Positions 8,453 through 17,877 of a stretch of 64,000 nucleotides of DNA are shown in pieces. A program made the translations under genes and the position numbers. Origin of the DNA: Parabacteroides faecis (GTDB taxonomy: Bacteria; Bacteroidota; Bacteroidia; Bacteroidales; Tannerellaceae); assembly GCF_014647375.1 (NCBI RefSeq), contig NZ_BMPB01000004.1:186001-250000 (forward strand), written 5' to 3'. Within the stretch, counting starts at the first letter, position 1. The number at the start of each line of letters is the position of its first letter. The notes beneath the pieces are model-generated. The model saw nothing but the letters and a program-made list of their open reading frames with translations. It was not told where the DNA came from and did no database searches.

Positions 8453-10711
8453 GTGAAAAAGTTTATATTATTACTGATTAGTGGAAGCGTTTACGCTCTG
8501 TTGGCAACAGGATGCAAGGAGGTTGGAGAATCGAATAACCGCTATGTCAATAAATGGATTGGTACAGCTTCAGAGGGCAGGGTTGCTCCTGTTGCCTCTG
8601 TGCCATTCGGAATGATGCAGATAGGTGCGGATACTCGCCCGTATGGAGCCGGATACCATTATCAGGACCCGACAGTTTTAGGATTCAGCCATCTGCATAA
8701 AAGTGGAGGTGGATGTGCTGACTTTTTGGATATACTTTTTATGCCGTTACCCTTGAATCACCCGAAAGGAGAGAATGAGTTGTATTCCAAGCAATATCAG
8801 GCGGCTTTATCCCATCAAGAGGAAAAAGCGGAGCCGGGGTATTATTCGGTCAATTTGTATGCCGGACAACTGATGGTGGAATTGACAGCTTCCCGTCGAT
8901 GCGGACTGCAACGATATCGGTATGATACCGGTGGTGAAATACCGGTCGTTGTCGATTTGAAGTATGGTTCGGAAAGTGCTTGTACCATACAGACCGAGCA
9001 TGATGTGGATACGGTGTATGCCTCTGCGTTCGAGTGGGTCGACTCATGTACGATTTGCGGCTACCGTTTTTCGAACGGTTGGACACCCAGACAGCAAGTC
9101 TATTTCTATTCAAAGTTTTCATCCCCTATCAAAGCTTGTGTTCTGTATGTCGATGATCAACGCATAAAGGAGGTTTCTTCTGCTGAAGGACGGAATGTAA
9201 AGGCGTTACTTACTTTTGAGAACGAGCGTAGCGAGTTGGAAGTCCGGACAGCACTTTCTTCGGTGAGTATGGAGGGGGCTGCTGCCAATCTGCAGTCGGA
9301 AATCGAAGGCAAGACATTTGAAGAGGTGAGGTTGTCGGCATCTGAATCCTGGAGCCGTACGTTGGGGCAGATAGAAATAGAAACCGATGATCCGAAAAAG
9401 AAGGAACTCTTTTATACTTCTTTGCACAATGTCATGTTATACCCATTCTTATTATCGGATGTAGATAATCGTTTTAGGGGACCGGATTGGCAGGTACATC
9501 AAACCGATGGATTCGATTATTATGGTGGTGTGATCGGCTTTTGGGATACGTTTCGGGCGGCTTGCCCTTTGTTGGCTATGCTTAACCCGGATGTGGCGAA
9601 AGATTATGTAAAGACGTTGCTGGAGCATTACAAATATGCCGGTCAATTACCGATATGGACGTTGTGGGGTATTGAGAATTATCAAATGACAGGGATTCAT
9701 TCGTTGCCGGTGATAGCTAACGCTTATCTGAATGGTATTCGTGGTTTCGATACCCGGTTGGCGCTGGAGGCAATGGTCGCATCGGCTATGAAAGATACGT
9801 GCGGCTATTCCATGGGGTATTTTGTCGGCTTGGAAAATTATAAAAAATATGGTTATGTCCCCTGTGATATGGAGATGGAGTCGGTGGCACGTACTTTGGA
9901 GTATGCGTTCGATGATTATGCTTTGGCTCGTTTTGCCGAAGCGATCGGTGCACATAAAGAGGCCGGTTACTTTGCAAATCGCTCGCTTAACTATCGGAAT
10001 GTAATTGATTCCGGAACATTACTGGCCCGGGGACGGCTGGCGGATGGTGGTTGGCGTACGCCTTTCGATCCGTTGGCTTCTTCTCATCGTAGGGATGATT
10101 ATTGTGAGGGCAATGGCTGGCAGTGGACTTTTTTTGTGCCTCATGATGTGGAGGGTTTAGCTACTTTGCTAGGAGGTAAAAAGGCATTGGAGGCCCGGCT
10201 GGATTCTCTTTTCACCATGTCTTCCGAATTGCGCGGGGAAAATATCTCCGGAGATATTTCCGGATTGATTGGACAATATGCACATGGCAATGAACCGGGA
10301 CACCATACCATTTATATGTATAACCGGGTGGGACGTCCCGATAAAACGCAGAAGTATGTCAACCGGGTGTTGACTACCCTGTATGATAATACTCCGGAAG
10401 GTATTTGCGGAAATGAAGATACCGGACAAATGAGTGCTTGGTATGTCTTTAGTTCGTTAGGTTTCTATCCGATGGATCCGGCTTCCGGACAGTATGAATT
10501 GGGAGCTCCTTTATTTGAAAAGGCGACAATCAAGCTGTCTTCGGGAAAAGAGTTCGTTATCAAAGCAACTCGTTTGTCGGAAAAGAATATGTATGTGGAC
10601 AAGGTCTTTCTGAATGGACAGCGTTTGAACCGAACGTATATCACCTTTGAAGAGGTGTTGAAAGGCGGCGAGCTCCTCTTTGAAATGAAGGAAGAGGGAG
10701 AAAAGGTCTGA
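8453..10711 (+). CDS. GH92 family alpha-mannosidase, lipoprotein
   Basis: Calcium-dependent exo-alpha-mannosidase family; known members remove terminal alpha-linked mannose from N-glycans or mannans with inversion. It starts at a GTG (8453) giving a lipoprotein signal with Cys near residue 21 (LLATGCKE). Family signatures are clear: YVNKWIGTASEGRVAPVASV and VPFGMMQIGADTRPYGAGY near the N-terminus, LGFSHLHKSGGGCADF, GFWDTFRAACPLL, GNEPGHHTIYMYN with Glu614 (the position of the family's general acid), and GNEDTGQMSAWYVFSSLGFY with Asp656 in the base region. Length, 752 residues, is normal. The stop codon overlaps the next ATG by one base (TGATG), indicating translational coupling to the GH38-like gene. 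Linkage specificity (alpha-1,2, 1,3 or other) cannot be deduced. Confidence 0.93.
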   Translation: MKKFILLLISGSVYALLATGCKEVGESNNRYVNKWIGTASEGRVAPVASVPFGMMQIGADTRPYGAGYHYQDPTVLGFSHLHKSGGGCADFLDILFMPLPLNHPKGENELYSKQYQAALSHQEEKAEPGYYSVNLYAGQLMVELTASRRCGLQRYRYDTGGEIPVVVDLKYGSESACTIQTEHDVDTVYASAFEWVDSCTICGYRFSNGWTPRQQVYFYSKFSSPIKACVLYVDDQRIKEVSSAEGRNVKALLTFENERSELEVRTALSSVSMEGAAANLQSEIEGKTFEEVRLSASESWSRTLGQIEIETDDPKKKELFYTSLHNVMLYPFLLSDVDNRFRGPDWQVHQTDGFDYYGGVIGFWDTFRAACPLLAMLNPDVAKDYVKTLLEHYKYAGQLPIWTLWGIENYQMTGIHSLPVIANAYLNGIRGFDTRLALEAMVASAMKDTCGYSMGYFVGLENYKKYGYVPCDMEMESVARTLEYAFDDYALARFAEAIGAHKEAGYFANRSLNYRNVIDSGTLLARGRLADGGWRTPFDPLASSHRRDDYCEGNGWQWTFFVPHDVEGLATLLGGKKALEARLDSLFTMSSELRGENISGDISGLIGQYAHGNEPGHHTIYMYNRVGRPDKTQKYVNRVLTTLYDNTPEGICGNEDTGQMSAWYVFSSLGFYPMDPASGQYELGAPLFEKATIKLSSGKEFVIKATRLSEKNMYVDKVFLNGQRLNRTYITFEEVLKGGELLFEMKEEGEKV

Positions 10712-13482
10712 TGAAGTATGTGAATAAACACAATAGAAGTATGTATATGAGATTATGTAAATTACCGATGGCACTTCTTTGCCTGTTTTCTTTATCTGTC
10801 GGTCAGCTTTGTGCACAAGCAGATAATTATAAGAAACATAAGAATGATGAGGTGGAACAAACCTCGAATCAGGAAATGACCTTTTATCTGGTATTCAAAA
10901 GCCATTTCGATATAGGCTATTCTGCCTTGGCACGCGATGTTGTGCATGAATACCGTACTTCCATGATCGATAAAGCAATGGATGTAATGGATAAGAATGC
11001 AGATAAGTTGAAAGATACTCAGTTTGCCTGGACCGTTCCCGGTTGGCCTTTGGAACAAATGTTGTGGGACAGACAGTCGCCCGAACGCCGGTTGCGCATT
11101 GAACGGGCGTTGAAAAATGGTAACCTGGTGACGCATGCTCTCCCTTTCACTACACATACGGGAACACTTGAAGTGGAAGACCTGGTACGTGGACTGGGAT
11201 ATTCTTCCTCTTTGGCACGCCGATATAACCTGCCGCTTCCTACCGATGGGAAGATGACGGATGTACCCGGACATACCTGGGTACTGCCGACGATCCTGTA
11301 TCATGCCGGGATTAAGTTCTTCCATTTCGGCTCAAACCCGACTAATCGGGTGGTACAGGTGCCCGAGCTGTTCTGGTGGGAAGGACCGGACGGTTCAAGA
11401 GTGTTGACGATGTTTTCAGAAGGATACGGCGGCGGTGTATTCCCGCCTGATGGATGGAAGCACAAGGCGTGGCTGACATTCGTACATGCAGGCGACAATG
11501 CCGGACCTCCTGCAGCTGAAGAGGTGGAGAAAGTGATTGCGCATATCAGGGAAAAGTATCCGAAGGCTAAAATACATATCGGTAAGATGTCTGATTTCGC
11601 GGATGCTATTTGGGCAGAGAATCCGGAACTACCGGTGGTACGCGGAGACATGTCCGATAGTTGGGTACATGGTGTGATGTCAAACCCGCAGGCCACGCAA
11701 AAGGCTCGCCGGATACGCCCGTTGATACCGGCTTTGGAAACCTTGCATACACAAGGAAAGGAGTGGGGCATTATTCCGTATGAGATCGATGAGGATCTGG
11801 CATTTGTTTACGAGAAGAGTTTGATGTACGGTGAACATACCTGGGGATTGGCGGATCAACATTTCATCCCCGGATTGGTGGGCAAGGAATGGCATAAGAA
11901 CTATGTTTCAGGGTTGACTCCCAATTATGCCCGCATGGTAGAGTCGTGGGAAGAGCATATCGGTTATATCGAGGATGCGGAAAAGGTGTTGCGTCCGGAA
12001 CTGGAAAACGAGCTTTATACCCTGGCAGAGAACGTGGCGCAGAATGGCTTTCGTTTCGTGGTATACAATCCGCTGCCTTGGATGCGTGGCGGTATAGTGA
12101 ATTTTGCTTTGCCGACGCAAGGATCTATCCAGGACGCGTATGTGAAAGAAGTGGATTCCGACCGCATTCATAAGTTGAAAGTATACGGTGCTGATTCGAA
12201 ACGGTTGGGTACATTCTATGTAGAGGATATTCCGGCCAACGGATATAAAACATTTATTTTGACTAAAGAAGGACCGGCTGAGGAGAAAACAACATTGAAG
12301 GGAAATGAACGTGAGGGTTTTATCGAAAACCGGTGGTATAAAGTAGCATTCGACAAGTCGCGCGGTTGTATAAAGAGTATCTGGGATAAGGTGAATAACC
12401 GTGAACTGGTCGATTCGCGTGCCAAAGACGGCTTCGGTTCATACGTTTACGAACGCTATGACAAGAAACAATCGCTGCAATATCTGAAAGAGTATATTTA
12501 CGACGGTTATAAGAATTCACATTACCGGATCACCGGTAAGAGCTCTTATCTCGACGATCGGACAAAAGGAGTACATGAATCAGCGCGTCGGATGGAGTTG
12601 TATGTGGAAGATCATAAATCATCTATTCAGGCGATTCTTGTTCCACCGGCTTCGGTAGGGGAGGAAAAGCATACGGCTGGTCTGAAGGTGACACTTTACG
12701 AAGATATGCCTTATATCGATATCAAACTGTCGGTTGTCAACAAACCGGCCACCGAAGAGCCGGAAGCCGGATGGATTGCATTGCCTTTCCGGACAGTGGA
12801 ACCGGAATACCGTATCGGTCGCCTGGGTTCGGTGATAGATCCGGCCAAAGATCTGATAGAAGGTAGCCAATTCAATTACATTTGGTCGAACTCGGGATTG
12901 ATGATAAAGGATAAGGAGTATTCGATCGGCATTTGTGCACTGGATGCTCCGGCTTTTCAATTGGGTGATTTAAATTTTATGCACTTCGCGGATAAATATG
13001 AAAACCCTCGGTCACATGTCTATTTCAACCTGTTTAACAATCGCTGGAACACCAACTTTACCTCTTTCTGGCATGGCAACCTGACTACGGAAGTTCGTTT
13101 ATGGGTGAACCAGGCAAGTGCAGACGATGCATCCGGTCTGGTTATTCCGGCTTGGGAAACTCGGCTACCCTTACAAGTAGGTATTGCTACCTGTCCCGGC
13201 GGTAAATTACCTGTGGTGAACGAAGGGGTGAAAGTCTCACGCAAAGGGGTACTTGTCACTGCTTACGGTAACAATCCGGATGGCGAAGGCAAACTGTTAC
13301 GTCTTTGGGAAGAAACCGGAGAAAGTGGTTTCTGTGAAGTCTCTTTGCCAATCCGGAAAGACGGAGTGGCACAACCTGTGAATTTGAGAGGTGTTCCCTG
13401 CGGGCAGCCTGTTAAGATACAGGACGGTACGTTTAATATTCAGTTAGATGGATTTACCCCCGCTAGTTATTTAATATATTAA
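10711..13482 (+). CDS. GH38-like alpha-mannosidase-family enzyme, copy 1
   Basis: Exported enzyme of 923 residues resembling the GH38 superfamily (DUF5054-type branch), whose characterised relatives hydrolyse alpha-mannosides using zinc. The ATG at 10711 overlaps the GH92 stop; the ATG at 10747 would give a tighter signal peptide (MRLCKLPMALLCLFSLSV). The N-terminal motif FKSHFDIGYS holds His65 and Asp67, the usual first metal ligands. MTDVPGHTW holds Asp184, at the family's nucleophile/ligand position, and GEHTWG (His376) is the likely late metal ligand. Beta-sandwich domains fill the C-terminal half. Paralogues occur in this window at 20369 and 60954. True mannosidase activity is inference, although pairing with GH92 supports it. 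Confidence 0.83.
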   Translation: MKYVNKHNRSMYMRLCKLPMALLCLFSLSVGQLCAQADNYKKHKNDEVEQTSNQEMTFYLVFKSHFDIGYSALARDVVHEYRTSMIDKAMDVMDKNADKLKDTQFAWTVPGWPLEQMLWDRQSPERRLRIERALKNGNLVTHALPFTTHTGTLEVEDLVRGLGYSSSLARRYNLPLPTDGKMTDVPGHTWVLPTILYHAGIKFFHFGSNPTNRVVQVPELFWWEGPDGSRVLTMFSEGYGGGVFPPDGWKHKAWLTFVHAGDNAGPPAAEEVEKVIAHIREKYPKAKIHIGKMSDFADAIWAENPELPVVRGDMSDSWVHGVMSNPQATQKARRIRPLIPALETLHTQGKEWGIIPYEIDEDLAFVYEKSLMYGEHTWGLADQHFIPGLVGKEWHKNYVSGLTPNYARMVESWEEHIGYIEDAEKVLRPELENELYTLAENVAQNGFRFVVYNPLPWMRGGIVNFALPTQGSIQDAYVKEVDSDRIHKLKVYGADSKRLGTFYVEDIPANGYKTFILTKEGPAEEKTTLKGNEREGFIENRWYKVAFDKSRGCIKSIWDKVNNRELVDSRAKDGFGSYVYERYDKKQSLQYLKEYIYDGYKNSHYRITGKSSYLDDRTKGVHESARRMELYVEDHKSSIQAILVPPASVGEEKHTAGLKVTLYEDMPYIDIKLSVVNKPATEEPEAGWIALPFRTVEPEYRIGRLGSVIDPAKDLIEGSQFNYIWSNSGLMIKDKEYSIGICALDAPAFQLGDLNFMHFADKYENPRSHVYFNLFNNRWNTNFTSFWHGNLTTEVRLWVNQASADDASGLVIPAWETRLPLQVGIATCPGGKLPVVNEGVKVSRKGVLVTAYGNNPDGEGKLLRLWEETGESGFCEVSLPIRKDGVAQPVNLRGVPCGQPVKIQDGTFNIQLDGFTPASYLIY

Positions 13483-13493
13483 TTAAAATAATA

Positions 13494-15761
13494 ATGAAGA
13501 AGAATTTTATCTCACTGGCTGCAATAGTCTTGTTGCTGTCAGCTTGCGGAATGGAAGGATCTCGTTCGTTCAAAACAGATCGTTTCGGTATCGATGTAGA
13601 TAACCGGGGGTATATTACCGGAATGTGGAACTTGACGCGCGAAAGCCGTAATTTCAGTCCGGCAGACCAACCGTCGCCCCTGTTGTCTCTTTATGATGAA
13701 GACTTGAAGCGTTATTATTATCCGCAAAAGGCCGTTTATAGGGATGGTAAATATAGGTTAGAGTATGAAAATGGATCGGTAGCTACGGTTTGTTTAGACG
13801 AGAAGGACCGGTATTTCAAACTTAAATTAGAGAGCCTGGAGCCTCGTAATGGCATTGACGATGTGCAGTGGGGAAGCTATTACACCAATATCGATAATCT
13901 GTTGGGTGAAATCATAGGTGTGGCCCGCGATACTTCGGCGGCTGTAGGGTATGCTATTGGTGCATTGGCCTTGGATGATAATACGATCGGTGGAGAAGCA
14001 CGTTATACATCCGAGACGGGACCGTCGGGATATATCGCTCATTCTCCCGACCATGCGAACCATCCGTTGCCATTGACCTTGGTTGAGGGACAGCAGTTCA
14101 CTATGGGCGGCGATGGTATCAATGATGTGGCATTTTACAACCGTAAGGAGTCATATTATCGGATCCTTTATGGAAATACGGCTTATGTGGATTGTAATGG
14201 TCGAATTCATATTCGTTACCATTCCCGTGACCGTCGTAAGGGAAAGATGATTTATTCGCCGGAAGGTAATCCTGTTTTCCAAAATAATGAACCGAACCAC
14301 ATGATGCGTCAGGATGTTCCTGGAGTAGATTTCATCGGTTCATCCATTGCTTTGTGGGGTAGTCCGGACAGTACGGCTTTAATGGAAGTTATAGAGAACA
14401 TTGTTTTGAATGAAGGGCTGCCTCATCCTATGTTTAATGGCAAGTGGGTAAAGGATCCTAGCAATTTCATGCCGGATGTGCGTACCTATGGTGGTTTACA
14501 AGATAGTTTTCCTTCTTATGTGAAGCAGATGGGGCTCAAAGTGATCCATACCTATGATCAGCCTTTCTTGCATGCAGATCGGGGGAATGGAGGATATATA
14601 GATGGTCCTAATCATGAGAAGAAACGCTATCATTTTACATCAGGTGATTTGTCAACTCGCGAGTATGCCGACCTCTTGGCGAAGGATGGATTGATTTTAG
14701 GGAGAACATCTATCTCCAATTCGATGGCACCAGGGACAAAGGATTGCAGCCCGGTTCCTTCAGATAGTATCTGTATCCTACACCGTCGTTATTTGACGGA
14801 AAATTTAAATGAAAAGGATACCTTGATCTATATTGACGATCCTACGCATTTAGAGGAGATTGCTTGTTGGGAAGGGCATAGCAAGGAGTTGAATATGGTG
14901 AAGATTGGTAAAGAATTGATCCATTATTTGGGGGTAACTAAAGAAAAACCATACCGTTTGATGAATGTTACACGTGGTTATTGGGATACTGAGGCCGTGA
15001 CACATGCGAAGGGGGATGCTGTAGATAAACTTCAACCTGCTGTGGGAGGTGGATATACCGGTTTGATTCCCAATTTGGAACTTCAGGACGAGATTGCTCA
15101 CCATTATGCCGATATTTGCAAAAACTCAGGCTTGGGTATGTTCGACTATGATGGACAAGAATTTTTCTTCCATACCGGTTTCGGTGGATATGGAGTGAAA
15201 CGTTTCTTTCGGGAAATGTTTGCACAAGCCAAAGCGTATGGCTTACCGGATATTCGTTTTACAGGGGCTACTTTGTCTGAAGGGGCTTGGCATTACCAGA
15301 GTATTTGGAATGTGGGAGGCGGATTGAATATCTATGATGTGAAGAAGCGGGTTTGGGGATCAACCACAAGCCAGGGAAAGGACCTTCGGGATGTTACGTA
15401 TGCCAATTTCTTCCCATCTTCCTTCGGAGCTAATTTCCCGATAACGAAGAACACCACTGTGGAAGATTTTGAGCATATTGAAGCCACAGCTATAGGGTAT
15501 GGGGTTACTTACAACATGACTTTAGGTCAGAAAGATGTCGAAAGTTGTCCGCAGAAATACGCTATCTTTCATGTGATCCGTATCTGGGAGGAAGCTCGCC
15601 GGGCAAATGCTTTCCCAACATATATCCGAAAGATGTTACAGAATCCGGCATTAAGCTGGCGTCTGGAGACAAAGGCTGACAATAGCGGTTGGACTCTCTA
15701 CCAAATGGATAATGGTAAGAAAGTTCGTTCTTTTGATTTATGTACCGATAATAAGCAATAA
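13494..15761 (+). CDS. Family 'X' lipoprotein, copy 1: unassigned putative glycosidase
   Basis: Lipoprotein of 755 residues (MKKNFISLAAIVLLLSACG, lipobox LSAC) that I cannot place in a known family. It has a full-length paralogue at 25529, alike along the whole chain. The N-terminal part (about 25-280) is beta-rich and resembles a carbohydrate-enzyme sandwich domain (SLEPRNGIDDVQWGSYYTN, NLLGEIIGVARDTS). The C-terminal part looks like an alpha/beta barrel with strongly conserved acidic motifs: FDYDGQE (Asp551, Asp553, Glu556), ATLSEGAWHYQS (Glu596) and WGSTTSQGKDLRDVTY. Such motifs suit a retaining or inverting glycosidase, but this is inference. It begins 11 bp after the GH38-like gene. Its stop codon lies inside the first bases of 66-bp repeat copy 2. 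Confidence 0.6.
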   Translation: MKKNFISLAAIVLLLSACGMEGSRSFKTDRFGIDVDNRGYITGMWNLTRESRNFSPADQPSPLLSLYDEDLKRYYYPQKAVYRDGKYRLEYENGSVATVCLDEKDRYFKLKLESLEPRNGIDDVQWGSYYTNIDNLLGEIIGVARDTSAAVGYAIGALALDDNTIGGEARYTSETGPSGYIAHSPDHANHPLPLTLVEGQQFTMGGDGINDVAFYNRKESYYRILYGNTAYVDCNGRIHIRYHSRDRRKGKMIYSPEGNPVFQNNEPNHMMRQDVPGVDFIGSSIALWGSPDSTALMEVIENIVLNEGLPHPMFNGKWVKDPSNFMPDVRTYGGLQDSFPSYVKQMGLKVIHTYDQPFLHADRGNGGYIDGPNHEKKRYHFTSGDLSTREYADLLAKDGLILGRTSISNSMAPGTKDCSPVPSDSICILHRRYLTENLNEKDTLIYIDDPTHLEEIACWEGHSKELNMVKIGKELIHYLGVTKEKPYRLMNVTRGYWDTEAVTHAKGDAVDKLQPAVGGGYTGLIPNLELQDEIAHHYADICKNSGLGMFDYDGQEFFFHTGFGGYGVKRFFREMFAQAKAYGLPDIRFTGATLSEGAWHYQSIWNVGGGLNIYDVKKRVWGSTTSQGKDLRDVTYANFFPSSFGANFPITKNTTVEDFEHIEATAIGYGVTYNMTLGQKDVESCPQKYAIFHVIRIWEEARRANAFPTYIRKMLQNPALSWRLETKADNSGWTLYQMDNGKKVRSFDLCTDNKQ

Positions 15762-15821
15762 TAATCCACAGAATAGGCAGCTATTTGCTATTTTATATGG
15801 GAATAGCTGCCTTTATATTTG
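15756..15821 (+). promoter_or_regulatory. 66-bp dyad promoter element, copy 2
   Basis: Same 66-bp layout as the other copies. The arms AGGCAGCTAT (15775-15784) and ATAGCTGCCT (15803-15812) are a perfect 10-bp inverted repeat. The right arm carries CCT where copies 3 and 5 carry CTT, matching a G in the left arm: a compensatory pair. The -7-like box TATATTTG is at 15814-15821, 39 bp before the GH120 start. The element begins inside the last codons of the preceding gene. Confidence 0.7.
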
Positions 15822-15860
15822 CGTCATCAAATAGATGTGATACTTATTAATATTTAAACC

Positions 15861-17756
15861 ATGAAAAAGATACTATGCTTCATCTCGATGTTCTGTCTGT
15901 GCGGTAATATGTTATCAGCCAAAGAATATCATGTGTCGGTAAAAGGAAGTGATGCCAATAACGGTGATGTTTCATCCCCTTTCAAAACAATTAACTGGGC
16001 AGCCCAAAAGGCTTTGCCGGGAGATACGGTTACGGTACATAACGGAACTTATCGTGAATGGGTGAATCCGCTGAGTGGCGGGGAACGAGAGGGAAAACGT
16101 ATCCTATATCGGGTGGCTGATGGTGAAAAAGCAGAAATCAAAGGTTCGGAATTGGTAACGGGCTGGAAAAAAGAGAAGAAAGGTAAAGGGGTATGGAAGG
16201 TCGTATTACCGAATACATTCTTTGGAAATTATAATCCGTTCAACGACCGTTTGTTCGGTGACTGGCTCTGGTCTGAACGGGTTCATCATATGGGAGATGT
16301 TTATCTGAACGATGTTTCGCTGTATGAAGAATTCAGCCTGGAGAAGGTGTTTACGCCGGATACACTTCGTACGATCCGTGATCCACAGGGTTCTACGAAT
16401 GTATGGTTTGCTGAAGTTGATGCTGACAATACAACTATTTACGCAAACTTTGGCAATGTCGATCCGAATAAGGAAACAGTAGAGGTTTCGGTTCGCCCTA
16501 CCTGCTTTTATCCGACTCGTGAGGGGTTGGACTACATCACGATTCGTGGTTTCCATGTGAGCCAGGCTGCTACTCAGTGGGCTGCTCCGACAGCAGAACA
16601 GGTCGGTATGATCGCTACACATTGGTGTAAAGGCTGGATTATAGAAAATAATGTCATTAAGAATTCCCGTGCCAACGGTATTACTCTGGGTAAGGAACGT
16701 GCCAGCGGACATAATCTGGAATGTAACGACAAGCGTTTGGACGGTACGTTACATTATGTGGAAGTTATATTCAACACGTTGCGCCGCGGATGGAGCAAGG
16801 AGAATGTCGGTTCCCACATCGTTCGGAATAACGTCATTTCCGATTGCGAACAGACCGGTATTTGTGGTAGTATGGGGGCTGCGTTCAGTGAGATTTATGG
16901 AAATCATATTTATAACATCTTAGTGAAGCAGCAATTTGGTGGTGCAGAAATGGCCGGTATCAAATTGCATGGTGCGATAGATACTTATATTCATCACAAT
17001 CGGATCCATAAAACAGGACATTATGGTATCTGGCTGGATTGGATGGCACAGGGTGCGCGTGTCTCATCTAATTTATTATATAATAATCTGACACAGGATT
17101 TATTCTTTGAAGTTTCTCATGGTCCTTACATAGTAGACAATAACATCTCTTTATCGCCCCGCACAATGCAGGAAAATACCGATGGAGGCGCATACCTGCA
17201 TAATATCTTTTCAGGAGATATCAACCGCCTGGACGATCAACGCTACACTCCGTATCACTTGAACCATTCAACAGAAGTGAAAGGTATCCGGACTATTACT
17301 GAAGGTGACCATCGTTTCTATAATAATATTTTTATCGGAGGTGATAACAGTAAGTTGAAATATGGAATGGTGGTGTTCGATGTTTCTCAACGGCCGATCT
17401 ATGCAGAGAACAACTTGTTCCTCAACGGATCCCTGCCTATGACAAACAAAACGCAGGATTGGGTAGAAAAGACAGTCGATCCGAAACTTAAAGTGGAAGA
17501 AACGGCAGATGGTGAAGTATATCTTGTAAGTGACATTAACCTGCAGGAACTATCCTCTTTCAAAGGAAAAAGTATTGATGCCGACCGTCTGGGTATTACC
17601 CAACTGACGGGATTTCCGTTCGAGAACTTTGACGGTACTCCTTTTAAACTGGAGAAAGACTTTTTCGGTAAAGAACGTTCTGCGTCCCCGGTTGTGGGAC
17701 CGGTAGAAAGTTTACCTTCTTCCAAACGTATAAAAGTGTGGCCTAACTTAAAATAA
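15861..17756 (+). CDS. GH120 family right-handed beta-helix glycosidase (beta-xylosidase type)
   Basis: Exported 631-residue protein (signal MKKILCFISMFCLCGNMLSA) forming a right-handed parallel beta-helix. From memory it aligns along most of its length with the GH120 beta-xylosidases such as Thermoanaerobacterium XylC: YREWVNP, GDWLW, VWFAEVD, TIYANF, GWIIENNVI, GSHIVRNN, EIYGNHIYNI, IKLHGAIDTYIHHNRIH. The two GH120 catalytic positions are preserved: Asp393 in WLDWMAQG (nucleophile) and Glu417 in FFEVSHGPY (acid/base). Characterised members release beta-1,4-linked xylose with retention; other beta-pentosidase activity is possible. It is first in the unit behind repeat copy 2. Its presence among mannosidases suggests a xylose-bearing mixed glycan. 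Confidence 0.85.
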   Translation: MKKILCFISMFCLCGNMLSAKEYHVSVKGSDANNGDVSSPFKTINWAAQKALPGDTVTVHNGTYREWVNPLSGGEREGKRILYRVADGEKAEIKGSELVTGWKKEKKGKGVWKVVLPNTFFGNYNPFNDRLFGDWLWSERVHHMGDVYLNDVSLYEEFSLEKVFTPDTLRTIRDPQGSTNVWFAEVDADNTTIYANFGNVDPNKETVEVSVRPTCFYPTREGLDYITIRGFHVSQAATQWAAPTAEQVGMIATHWCKGWIIENNVIKNSRANGITLGKERASGHNLECNDKRLDGTLHYVEVIFNTLRRGWSKENVGSHIVRNNVISDCEQTGICGSMGAAFSEIYGNHIYNILVKQQFGGAEMAGIKLHGAIDTYIHHNRIHKTGHYGIWLDWMAQGARVSSNLLYNNLTQDLFFEVSHGPYIVDNNISLSPRTMQENTDGGAYLHNIFSGDINRLDDQRYTPYHLNHSTEVKGIRTITEGDHRFYNNIFIGGDNSKLKYGMVVFDVSQRPIYAENNLFLNGSLPMTNKTQDWVEKTVDPKLKVEETADGEVYLVSDINLQELSSFKGKSIDADRLGITQLTGFPFENFDGTPFKLEKDFFGKERSASPVVGPVESLPSSKRIKVWPNLK

Positions 17757-17762
17757 CAGTCA

Positions 17763-17834
17763 ATGTCATATAAAAATCATTTATCTCTGGCGGGCAGCCT
17801 GTTTATGACAGGACTGCTTACCAGTTGTCGATAA
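17763..17834 (+). pseudogene. Lipoprotein signal-peptide stub (23 codons)
   Basis: Short frame in the gap between the GH120 gene and the next enzyme. It encodes a complete-looking lipoprotein leader ending in lipobox LTSC, one Arg, then TAA. No downstream frame continues it before 17878. Most likely it is the remnant of a lipoprotein gene lost by deletion or a stop. A functional leader peptide cannot be excluded. It lies 6 bp after the GH120 stop and 43 bp before the family Y start. Confidence 0.4.
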
Positions 17835-17877
17835 TTAGATCAGGGCGTTTTTAATTTATAGATAAAAGACAAAGAAG

